Assembly (NCBI RefSeq): GCF_003201475.1
Contig: NZ_QJJK01000002.1
Span: 62,001 to 126,000, forward strand
DNA: 64,000 nucleotides
DNA from: Chelatococcus asaccharovorans
GTDB taxonomy: Bacteria > Pseudomonadota > Alphaproteobacteria > Rhizobiales > Beijerinckiaceae
Direction: 5' to 3'
Positions 1 through 6,364 of the stretch are shown piece by piece. The number at the start of each line of letters is the position of its first letter. Position 1 is the first letter of the stretch. The position numbers and the translations under genes were made by a program. Below the pieces are notes generated by a model. The model saw only the letters and a program-made list of their open reading frames with translations. It was not told the origin of the DNA and made no database searches.

Positions 1-1365
1 AATCTCGCCCTCAACCTGGCGGACCAGGGCGGCCAGACCGTCGCGCTTTTCAACCGCACGACCATCAAGGCGCAGGAACTCGCGGACGCCAATCCCGCCT
101 TCGCGAAATCCCTCGTTCCGACCGACAGCCTCGAGCGCTTTGTCGAGGCGCTCGCCACGCCGCGCATCATCATCCTGATGGTGCAGGCGGGCGCGGCCGT
201 CGACGAGCAGATCGCGGCGCTCAAGCCGTTGCTCGACAAAGGCGACATCGTCATCGACGCCGGCAATGCCGACTTCAACGACACGCGCCGCCGCGCGGCT
301 CAATTGAAGGACAGCCCGATCCGCTTCGTCGGCATGGGCGTGTCCGGCGGCGAACTCGGCGCCCGCCACGGGCCGTCGATCATGGCCGGCGGCGACGCGG
401 ACGTCTATGCGATCATCGGCCCGATCCTGGAGCGCATCGCCGCCAAGTATCAGGGCGCCCCCTGCGTCGCCCATATGGGGCCCGACGGCGCGGGCCATTT
501 CGTCAAGACCATCCACAACGGCATCGAATATGCCGATATGGAGATGATCGCCGAGGTCTATGGCATCATGCGCGACGGCCTCGGCCTCAAGGCTGCGGAT
601 GCCGCCAAGGTCTTCACGCGGTGGAACGCGGGCGATCTCGCCTCCTATCTCATCGAGATCTCAGGCGTCACCCTCGCCGAAATCGATCCGGATACGGGCA
701 AGCCGATGGTCGACGTCATTGTCGACGAGGCCGGCCAGAAGGGCACTGGCCGCTGGGCGGTGATCGAGGCGCAGAAGCTCGCGGTCAGCGCCACGACGCT
801 CGAAGCCGCGGTCTCGGCGCGCATCATCTCCGCGCACCGGGCCGAGCGTGCCCGCACCGGCGCGATCTATGACCTCGGGGCCACCGAAAAGCTCACCGGC
901 GTCGACCTCGATGCGCTCGAGAAGGCGTTGGAAACCGCCAAGATCATCGCCTATGCGCAGGGCTTCGTCATCATGCAGGAGGCCTCGAAGACCTTCGGCT
1001 GGAACCTTCCGCTCGGCAAGATCGCCGAGATCTGGCGTGCCGGCTGCATCATCCGCTCGCGCTTCCTCGACGCTATCACGCGTGCTTTCGATGCCAGCGA
1101 GACGCCGGAAAACCTCCTGCAGGTGCCGGAATTCGTCAAACGCGTGAAGGCGGGCCAGGGCGCGTTGCGCCGCGTGGTGGCGCAGGCCGTGCTCGCCGGC
1201 ATTCCGGTGCCGGCCCTCTCCGCGGCGCTCGCCTATTTCGACGATCTGCGCCGGCGACGCGGCACCGCCAATCTGATCCAGGCGCAGCGCGACCTGTTCG
1301 GCGCACACACCTTCCGCCGGCTCGACCGGGACGGGGTCTTCCATCACGAATGGCCGCCGGTCTGA
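1..1365 (+). CDS. gnd: 6-phosphogluconate dehydrogenase, decarboxylating (5' truncated by window)
   Basis: Oxidatively decarboxylates 6-phosphogluconate to ribulose 5-phosphate with NAD(P)+ in the cytoplasmic pentose phosphate pathway. The frame is open from base 1, so about 454 of the usual ~470 residues are present and only the first part of the Rossmann fold is missing. Visible family signatures are GVSGGELGARHGPSIMAGG (substrate loop), HFVKTIHNGIEY with the catalytic Lys and Asn, and the long all-helical C-terminal domain ending near RRLDRDGVFHHEWP. The stop is followed directly by an SDR remnant and then gntK, so gnd and gntK probably form one gluconate-use operon: GntK makes the substrate of Gnd. 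The assignment is secure; only the 5' end and promoter lie outside the window. Confidence 0.97.
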   Translation, partial: NLALNLADQGGQTVALFNRTTIKAQELADANPAFAKSLVPTDSLERFVEALATPRIIILMVQAGAAVDEQIAALKPLLDKGDIVIDAGNADFNDTRRRAAQLKDSPIRFVGMGVSGGELGARHGPSIMAGGDADVYAIIGPILERIAAKYQGAPCVAHMGPDGAGHFVKTIHNGIEYADMEMIAEVYGIMRDGLGLKAADAAKVFTRWNAGDLASYLIEISGVTLAEIDPDTGKPMVDVIVDEAGQKGTGRWAVIEAQKLAVSATTLEAAVSARIISAHRAERARTGAIYDLGATEKLTGVDLDALEKALETAKIIAYAQGFVIMQEASKTFGWNLPLGKIAEIWRAGCIIRSRFLDAITRAFDASETPENLLQVPEFVKRVKAGQGALRRVVAQAVLAGIPVPALSAALAYFDDLRRRRGTANLIQAQRDLFGAHTFRRLDRDGVFHHEWPPV

Positions 1366-1451
1366 TGCCGGATATACGCGCCTCCACCGCCTCGGATAGC
1401 GTCAGTGGCCAGATCCTCAACGTCGATGGAGGCGTCCTTGCGACGCTCTGA
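1365..1451 (+). pseudogene. C-terminal remnant of a short-chain dehydrogenase/reductase
   Basis: Between gnd and gntK, in a frame overlapping both, 28 codons read ASTASDSVSGQILNVDGG and end at a TGA. This is the canonical extreme C-terminus of classical SDR enzymes (SD..S.VTGQ.L.VDGG). Nothing upstream in this frame belongs to an SDR because the gnd coding sequence takes over. It therefore looks like the tail of a deleted SDR gene, perhaps a gluconate 5-dehydrogenase or similar that once sat in this operon. The ATG at 1365 overlaps the gnd stop, but a 28-residue product would have no Rossmann fold or catalytic Tyr-Lys. The family call rests on this short match only. Confidence 0.6.
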
Positions 1452-1956
1452 CCAACCGGTTGCCATCGTGTTGATGGGGGTCGCCGGCAGCGGCAAGACC
1501 ACGCTCGGCCTTGCTCTGGCCGCACGCTTGGGGCTCACCTTCTACGATGCCGACGATTTCCACCCGCCCGCCAATGTCGCCAAGATGTCGGCGGGCATTC
1601 CGCTGACCGATGAAGATCGCGCGCCGTGGCTCGCCCGGCTCGCAGAGCTTTTGCGAACTTCACGCGCTGAAGGCCGTTCGGTCGCTTTGGCCTGTTCGGC
1701 GCTCAAGCGGCGCTACCGCGACCGCCTGCGCGAAGGTTGCCCGGCCATCCTGTTCGTGCATCAAGTCGGTGACCGCGCCATGATCGCCGAACGCATGAAA
1801 CACCGACCGGGCCACTACATGCCGCCGTCGCTGCTCGACAGCCAGTTCGCCGCCCTGGAATTGCCGGATGCGGACGAAAACGTACTGACCCTCGATGGCA
1901 CCGAACCACCCGCCCTCCTCGTCGACCAGGTTGTCGCCCGGATTGCCGGGTCATAA
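1426..1956 (+). CDS. gntK: Gluconokinase
   Basis: ATP-dependent phosphorylation of D-gluconate to 6-phosphogluconate in the cytoplasm, feeding Gnd just upstream. The protein is 176 residues, normal for GntK/IdnK. A P-loop GVAGSGKTT lies near residues 18-26, followed by the family signature FYDADDFHPPANVAKMSAG. CSALKRRYRDRLR and the GHYMPPSLLDSQFAALE motif are also conserved. ATG 1426 is chosen; a GTG at 1405 would add seven residues. The 5' end overlaps the SDR remnant in another frame. The TAA stop lies one base before the left inverted repeat of a Tn3-family element, so that insertion ends exactly where the gene ends. Assignment firm; exact start less so. Confidence 0.93.
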   Translation: MEASLRRSDQPVAIVLMGVAGSGKTTLGLALAARLGLTFYDADDFHPPANVAKMSAGIPLTDEDRAPWLARLAELLRTSRAEGRSVALACSALKRRYRDRLREGCPAILFVHQVGDRAMIAERMKHRPGHYMPPSLLDSQFAALELPDADENVLTLDGTEPPALLVDQVVARIAGS

Positions 1957-1957
1957 C

Positions 1958-1995
1958 GAGGGTATCGCGTTGATTTCCCGCTAAACAACGCTAAG
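1958..1995 (+). repeat. Left 38-bp terminal inverted repeat of Tn3-like unit
   Basis: Starts GAGGGTATCGCG and ends AAACAACGCTAAG. It matches the inverted copy at 6097-6134 except at repeat positions 6, 7, 9, 16, 17 and 25. The length of 38 and the inner CTAAG are standard for Tn3-family ends. It begins two bases after the gntK stop codon. Confidence 0.8.
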
Positions 1996-2157
1996 GCAGA
2001 TCAGATCGTGAATACCAGGTGGCTGGCGCCGAACATATCGCTTGGATAAGCGGCTGACGTTTGTGACCGCCGCCGCTGTCGTGTTGGTCGCGCGCCCAAG
2101 GCGTCGCATATTTTGCCCGAAAGCGAGCACCGAAATCACAGGCTACCGATGGTAACA

Positions 2158-2655
2158 CTACCCCTTGAGCTCGCGTTCCATGATCCGTGAGTAACCGGAG
2201 AAGCCCGCCGCCATCCAGAATGCCAAGCCGTTCGGGTTAGTCTCCAAGACCTCCAAACGCACGGTGTTAGGCTTCTTCACGCGCTTATCGAGCAAGAGTT
2301 CAAGGCAGGCGCGGCCGAGGCCGGTCCGCCGCATATCTCGTGTGATGAAAAACTGGCGGATGTAGACCCGACTTACGCCCTTCAACGAGTCGTCCGCCTC
2401 GATCCGATAGGTGACGAAACCGACCGGGCCATCCGCCAGCATGAAAATCTCGACGCTGTAGCCGTCGATGTCCTGGAAGCGCTCGAAACGCGCCTCCATC
2501 TCCTTCAACGTCAGCGTGGCATGGATGCCTTCGTCCTGACGGAGCTGCAGGTTCATTCGAGCAAGCATCGCGTGATCAGCCCGATCGGCCTCGCGAATAA
2601 CGAGGCCCGCAAAGGCGATCCGCGGATCGTTCGGTTGCAGATCAACCGGCGTCAT
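2158..2655 (-). CDS. GNAT-family N-acetyltransferase
   Basis: A 165-residue single-domain GNAT protein, expected to transfer an acetyl group from acetyl-CoA to an amine; the substrate cannot be read from sequence. The beta4/alpha3 acetyl-CoA loop is RRTGLGRACLELLL (R/Q-x-x-G-x-G/A) near residues 112-125, preceded by VYIRQFFITRDM and followed by NPNGLAFWMAAGFSGYSRIM, a typical motif B with the terminal beta-bulge Tyr. Its start overlaps the end of the upstream GntR-GNAT gene by 14 bp, so the two are translationally coupled. The protein resembles the C-terminal half of that neighbour (RGYYIVKD against RQFFITRD; NNPGGKLFWARNGF against TNPNGLAFWMAAGF), so the pair probably arose by duplication. 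It lies inside the Tn3-bounded unit. Confidence 0.85.
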   Translation of the reverse strand: MTPVDLQPNDPRIAFAGLVIREADRADHAMLARMNLQLRQDEGIHATLTLKEMEARFERFQDIDGYSVEIFMLADGPVGFVTYRIEADDSLKGVSRVYIRQFFITRDMRRTGLGRACLELLLDKRVKKPNTVRLEVLETNPNGLAFWMAAGFSGYSRIMERELKG

Positions 2656-3907
2656 CGATCAGGTACTCCATGATGGTGCTGAACGGCGTGAAGCCATTGC
2701 GGGCCCAGAACAGCTTGCCTCCCGGGTTGTTTTCGATCGCTTCCAGATAGATCCGTTCGCCGGGCCGATAGCGCTCCTTCACCAGTGCCTGGAAAGCAAG
2801 CCGCGGCGCATCGCTCAGGCGGCGATCCTTGACGATGTAGTAGCCACGCAAATGAATGCGCCGACCGCCGGGTTCGAGCGGATCGGGTTCATAGCGATGC
2901 AACGCGTAGCCTATGACCTCGTCCTCAAGGACGAACAGGTCGATCGACCAGCCCTGCTCGGCGAACTGGGCGAAGCGCTCTTCCAGTTGCTCCGCCGTCA
3001 TCGCGTTCCGGTGGCCCTGATCGTCCAGGGATTGCCGGTTCATCCGGCCGAGCAGCGGCAAGTCGCTTGGCTCATGCCGCCGCAGGCGGATCCGGGCCGC
3101 GAGCTTCTGCTCGCCCAAGTCCGGCTGTCGCAAGGACCAGGCCGCATCCGACCGTGGTGTGGCCCCGCCATGGGGGTTGAGGTATTGCAGGATGGTGTCG
3201 CGCTCCTCCTGAAGATGCTCGGCCATCTTCGAGACAGCGCGATCGGGCCGTCGATCCACGAGCGCCTTGAACAGACCGCGGTGATCGAGCGCGGCGGCCT
3301 TCAGATTCTCCGGAGCCGACGGGATCAAGATTTGCAGGAGCTGAAGCTCGACCGCGAGCTTCGCGAAGGTCGTCGTGACACGCTCGTTGCGCGCCGCCGC
3401 ACAGATCGCCGTGTGGAACGCAACGTCGGCCTCGATCGCACGCTGCCGGGAGTTCGCGAGCACGGCGGTCTCGAAGGCTTCCAGGGCGCCCTCGACCTGC
3501 TTCAGCTCGGCGGCGGATCCGAGTTCGGTGGCCTTGGCGACCGCCGCACTTTCGAGCAGGGAGCGCAGGACGTAGATCTCCTCGACCTCGCTCTGCGTGA
3601 AGGTCCGCACGAAGCAACCGCGAAAAGCTTCGCCCGATAGCAGACCCGCTTCCCGCAACTGCCGGCAGGCCTCCCGGACCGGGCCGCGGCTCACGCCGAG
3701 ACGACGCGCAATCTCGACCTCCGGAACTTTCTCCCCGGGACGGATTTCCCCCGCGAGGATGATGCGCGTGATCTCGTCGGCGACGCTCTCGCCCAGCGGT
3801 CGCCGCTTGCCTCCGTCGTCGCCCTGTCTTGAAACTGAACTATCCACGACGCTTTCCGACTTCCCGAAAACGCCATCCAGTACTGTCATCTCCGAGATTG
3901 TCAACAT
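2642..3907 (-). CDS. Fusion of a GntR/FCD transcriptional regulator and a GNAT acetyltransferase domain
   Basis: About 421 residues. The N-terminal third is a GntR winged helix (EKVPEVEIARRLGVSRGPVREACRQL) followed by an all-helical FCD ligand domain with its metal-site pattern (ADVAFHTAICAAARN and the later DHRGLFKAL). The C-terminal ~170 residues are a GNAT fold (IRLRRHEPSDLPLLGRMNRQ, RGYYIVKDRR, NNPGGKLFWARNGF). Its acetyl-CoA loop is poor: where the family has R-x-x-G-x-G it reads RRLSDAPRLAF, so this half may bind a ligand rather than catalyse. Start is ATG 3907 or 3889; a TTG at 3925 would place the start inside the inverted repeat. It is probably autoregulated through that repeat and controls the divergent oxidoreductase. 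GntR-GNAT fusions are unusual. Confidence 0.85.
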   Translation of the reverse strand: MLTISEMTVLDGVFGKSESVVDSSVSRQGDDGGKRRPLGESVADEITRIILAGEIRPGEKVPEVEIARRLGVSRGPVREACRQLREAGLLSGEAFRGCFVRTFTQSEVEEIYVLRSLLESAAVAKATELGSAAELKQVEGALEAFETAVLANSRQRAIEADVAFHTAICAAARNERVTTTFAKLAVELQLLQILIPSAPENLKAAALDHRGLFKALVDRRPDRAVSKMAEHLQEERDTILQYLNPHGGATPRSDAAWSLRQPDLGEQKLAARIRLRRHEPSDLPLLGRMNRQSLDDQGHRNAMTAEQLEERFAQFAEQGWSIDLFVLEDEVIGYALHRYEPDPLEPGGRRIHLRGYYIVKDRRLSDAPRLAFQALVKERYRPGERIYLEAIENNPGGKLFWARNGFTPFSTIMEYLIDDAG

Positions 3908-3926
3908 TTTCTTGATTGTTGACAAT
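3897..3926. promoter_or_regulatory. Inverted repeat in divergent promoter, candidate GntR operator
   Basis: Perfect 10-bp arms ATTGTCAACA (3897-3906) and TGTTGACAAT (3917-3926) are separated by 10 bp, so the arm centres lie about two helical turns apart. The repeat overlaps the start region of the GntR-GNAT gene and sits 70-100 bp before the FAD oxidoreductase start. Each arm carries a TTGACA-like hexamer that could serve as a -35 element. The position suits an autoregulatory operator of the adjacent GntR fusion; binding is inference. Confidence 0.6.
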
Positions 3927-3995
3927 AATGGGATTGCTGACTATCCAGCCGCTATCGCCGTTACGGCGCTACGATGCTGATGGCCGGAGGCATTG

Positions 3996-5249
3996 ATGGT
4001 CCCCACAGATTGGAACGACGAAGCCGCGATCGTGATCATCGGCGGCGGGGTCGTCGGGTGCTCGATCGCCTATCACTGCGCCCGCGAGGGGCTCTCCGAC
4101 ATCCTGCTGATCGAACGCGGGGAAATAGGGGCCGCGACGACCGCGCGAACCGCTGGGCAGGTCTCATCCGGCCGCACCGACCCCAACATGCTCCGCATGC
4201 AGCGGCACACCTTCAACCTCATCCCGGACCTCGAGGATGAAGTGGGCGAGCCTCTGGACTTCCGGCGCGTGGGCAATCTCCGGGTGGGCTTCTCTGCCGA
4301 GCGTGCAGCCGAACTCGCGAAGCTGGAGGCGCCGCTTTCCGCGGAGGGCATCCCCTTCGAGCGCCTGGACGCTCCGGCCGCCCGCGAGCTCTGTCCCTGG
4401 CTGGACATGTCGGACGCTGGGACGCGCCTTTGGCTGCCCGATGCCGGTATCATCGACGGAACCCGGCTGGCTGCCGCCTATGCCCGGGCCGCCAGAGGGC
4501 GCGGCGTTCGCATTCAGCGTGGCGTCAGCGTGATCGACGTCGTCCGCGAAGGCCCGCAGGTCATCGGGGTGCGAACCGCAAGCGGGACTGTGCGGGCACA
4601 ACATGTAGTCGATGCCGCCGGGGCCTGGTCGGCGGTCGCCGCAAGGGCTGCCGGCACATATGCGCCTGCGGCGCCGACGCGAAGCCACTATTGGGTGACA
4701 GCCCCGCATAGAGATGGCGTGGCCAGCCAGCCGATCCTCAGCCTTCCCGACTTCAAGGGGTACACCCAGCCGTTTTCCGGCGGGCTGCTCGTTGGCTTCT
4801 CCGAGCCCGCTTCCAAGACGTTCGACCCCTTCACGCTGCCGGACGATGTAGATTTCGCCCCGCTTTTCGATCCGGAAGCCGATCAGGAACAGCTCGTCGT
4901 CCAGCTCGACCCCATGCGTAGCGTCGCGCCGTCGATCGACGAGTGGCGATTCTCACATCACATCGCCGGGCTGTGCACCTACACGCCGGACGGAAAATTC
5001 GCGATCGGCGCCTTCGAAGGCCTGAGCGGCTTCATGATCGCGACCGGCTGCTCCGGCGCAGGCGTTGCTGCGTCGGGTGGCATCGGACGTCTGATCGCCG
5101 AACTCCTGGCCGGACAAGCGCCATTCGTCGACCCCCATCCATTCAGACCCGACAGGTTCGGAACCGTGGATCCGGCCTCGGAGGCGTTCCGTGCGGCATG
5201 TTCGGCGGCGCGCGCGGGCAAATGGAGCGGCGCCGTCTCGCCGCGGTGA
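3996..5249 (+). CDS. FAD-dependent oxidoreductase, DAO (glycine/sarcosine oxidase-like) family
   Basis: A 417-residue flavoenzyme predicted to oxidise a secondary amine or amino acid in the cytoplasm. The N-terminal dinucleotide motif IIGGGVVGCSIAYHCA is followed by LLIERGEIGAATTARTAG, as in the sarcosine/dimethylglycine dehydrogenase branch. A second FAD contact, ATGCSGAGVAASGGIGRLIAELL, lies near the C-terminus. ATG 3996 is preferred because GGAGG (3986-3990) sits five bases upstream. It is divergent from the GntR-GNAT gene and probably controlled by it. With an acetyltransferase and a phosphonate-binding-protein remnant nearby, an aminophosphonate or N-methylated amine substrate is conceivable, but this is speculation; the sequence gives only the family. 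Confidence 0.88.
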   Translation: MVPTDWNDEAAIVIIGGGVVGCSIAYHCAREGLSDILLIERGEIGAATTARTAGQVSSGRTDPNMLRMQRHTFNLIPDLEDEVGEPLDFRRVGNLRVGFSAERAAELAKLEAPLSAEGIPFERLDAPAARELCPWLDMSDAGTRLWLPDAGIIDGTRLAAAYARAARGRGVRIQRGVSVIDVVREGPQVIGVRTASGTVRAQHVVDAAGAWSAVAARAAGTYAPAAPTRSHYWVTAPHRDGVASQPILSLPDFKGYTQPFSGGLLVGFSEPASKTFDPFTLPDDVDFAPLFDPEADQEQLVVQLDPMRSVAPSIDEWRFSHHIAGLCTYTPDGKFAIGAFEGLSGFMIATGCSGAGVAASGGIGRLIAELLAGQAPFVDPHPFRPDRFGTVDPASEAFRAACSAARAGKWSGAVSPR

Positions 5250-5405
5250 TCCGCCCAGCAAGAAAGCAACGACCAGGCGGGTGCCGTCTCCCGAGGGGGG
5301 ACGGGCTCCCCTCCGCGACCACACAGTGCCCCATCCCAAACAGACAGGGGGGTCGGGCGATCGCTTGGCAGCGTATCCAGGCCCTCCACTCTTTTGGAGC
5401 AGAGG

Positions 5406-5820
5406 ATGCCGACCCGTCGCAACACCCTTGAATTGGCCTTCGCGGGCTTCGCCGCCAGTGTCTTCCCGGCCTAGGCCCAGGGCTGGAACTTAAAATATCC
5501 CGAGCTGGTCTTCGCCGTGATTCCGGCCGAGAACGCATCGGGTGTCATGGAGCACGACGGCCCGTCTTCCATCGCGCGCGCGGATAACGGGAGCGAAGAT
5601 CGAGGCCTTCGCGATCGACACCAATCTCGATGGCACTCAGGGCTATTACTCGGTCTTCTACGTGAAGAAGGACTCGCCTTATCGAACGATCAAGGATCTG
5701 AAGGCAAGAACCTGAGCCTCCTCGACCCGAACTCGACGTCCGGCAACAACGTGCCGCGCTTCGTGCCCAATCAAATGCGCGTCGAGCCCGAGAGCTTCTT
5801 CGGCATCGATCACAGCCACG
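5406..5820 (+). pseudogene. phnD: Broken phosphonate ABC transporter substrate-binding protein
   Basis: Fragments of a PhnD-type periplasmic binding protein spread over several frames. From ATG 5406 a signal-peptide-like segment (RRNTLELAFAGFAASVFPA) runs into an in-frame TAG, then YPELVFAVIPAENASGVM. An internal part is missing. A second frame gives KIEAFAIDTNLDGTQGYYS and VFYVKKDSPYRTIKDLK, then a frameshift to LSLLDPNSTSGNNVPRF and MRVEPESFFG. These are core PhnD blocks (family knowledge: phosphonate/phosphite binding). The gene carries at least one stop, one frameshift and an internal deletion, and it ends abruptly where transposase sequence begins near 5820. A continuous frame from 5517 that spans both pieces is an accident of decay. 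Confidence 0.8.
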
Positions 5821-6074
5821 AGACCCAGCAATACCGCGCCTCCGGACTGAACCTCGTCATCGCCGCGATCGTCTATTGGAACTCCACCGACATGGCCGTT
5901 GCCGTGGCACATCTGCGATTGATCGGTGAATCCGTTCCAGACGATCTCCTGGCCCATACCTCGCCGGTCGGCTGGGAGCATATCGCCTTCTCAGGCGACT
6001 TTCTCTGGGATCGCGCCGCGCTGGCGGCGAACCGAAAACCGCTCAATCTGTCGCCCAATAGCCGTGCGGCATGA
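5821..6074 (+). pseudogene. tnpA: C-terminal fragment of a Tn3-family transposase
   Basis: About 84 codons match the invariant end of Tn3-type transposases: QQYRASGLNLVIAAIVYWN, then VPDDLLAHTSPVGWEHIAFS and GDFLW. In intact elements this tail follows roughly 900 residues including the DDE core; here those are absent and replaced by phnD sequence. The stop lies 22 bases before the right inverted repeat, the normal Tn3 arrangement. It is not functional. Confidence 0.85.
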
Positions 6075-6096
6075 TCGCGTTCACCGATCGTTAGCG

Positions 6097-6134
6097 CTTA
6101 GCGTTGTTTTGCGGGAATCCAACGCTACGCCCTC
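6097..6134 (-). repeat. Right 38-bp terminal inverted repeat of Tn3-like unit
   Basis: Begins CTTAGCGTTGTTTTGCGGGA on the plus strand and ends GCCCTC. It is the inverted partner of 1958-1995 (32 of 38 positions by hand). It follows the transposase tail, as in intact Tn3-family elements. The next 230 bases, up to the histidine kinase, contain no gene I can see. Confidence 0.8.
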
Positions 6135-6364
6135 AAAACGCCCCCCATCGCAAGCTGCGCTGTTGCAAAAATGACTATCGCAATTTCCAGATTGCCGTAA
6201 TGTATTCGCTGGAAGCGAAACAGAGAATCTTGTCGGAGAAAGAACAGTTTTTGTAATCCTTCTCAGACAGTTAAAGATCATGCCGTCCGGTGGTTCCCTG
6301 TCTCTGGCATGAAAGCAAGAGCAGGGCACTCCCAGCACAGATACGAGAGCCGACGGGCACTGGG

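Larger units (their letters stand above)
1958..6134. mobile_element. Degenerate Tn3-family transposon-like unit with metabolic cargo
   Basis: Two 38-bp terminal inverted repeats (1958-1995 and 6097-6134) face each other 4.2 kb apart and match at 32 of 38 positions by my alignment. Both begin GAGGG and end in the Tn3-type inner signature ACGCTAAG. The bases outside are ATAAC (1953-1957) and AAAAC (6135-6139), a possible 5-bp target duplication with one mismatch. Inside are a GNAT gene, a GntR-GNAT fusion, an FAD oxidoreductase, a broken phnD, and the last ~84 codons of a Tn3-type transposase abutting the right end in the expected orientation. Resolvase and most of tnpA are gone, so the unit cannot move by itself. 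The 162 bases between the left end and the GNAT stop (1996-2157) hold no gene I can see. Confidence 0.8.

Noticed and set aside
5517-6074. A 185-codon continuous frame as a real gene
   Set aside because: It joins PhnD and Tn3 transposase fragments and begins inside a decayed gene.
1953-6139. ATAAC/AAAAC as a proven target-site duplication
   Set aside because: Only four of five bases agree, so it is reported only as possible support for the Tn3-like unit.
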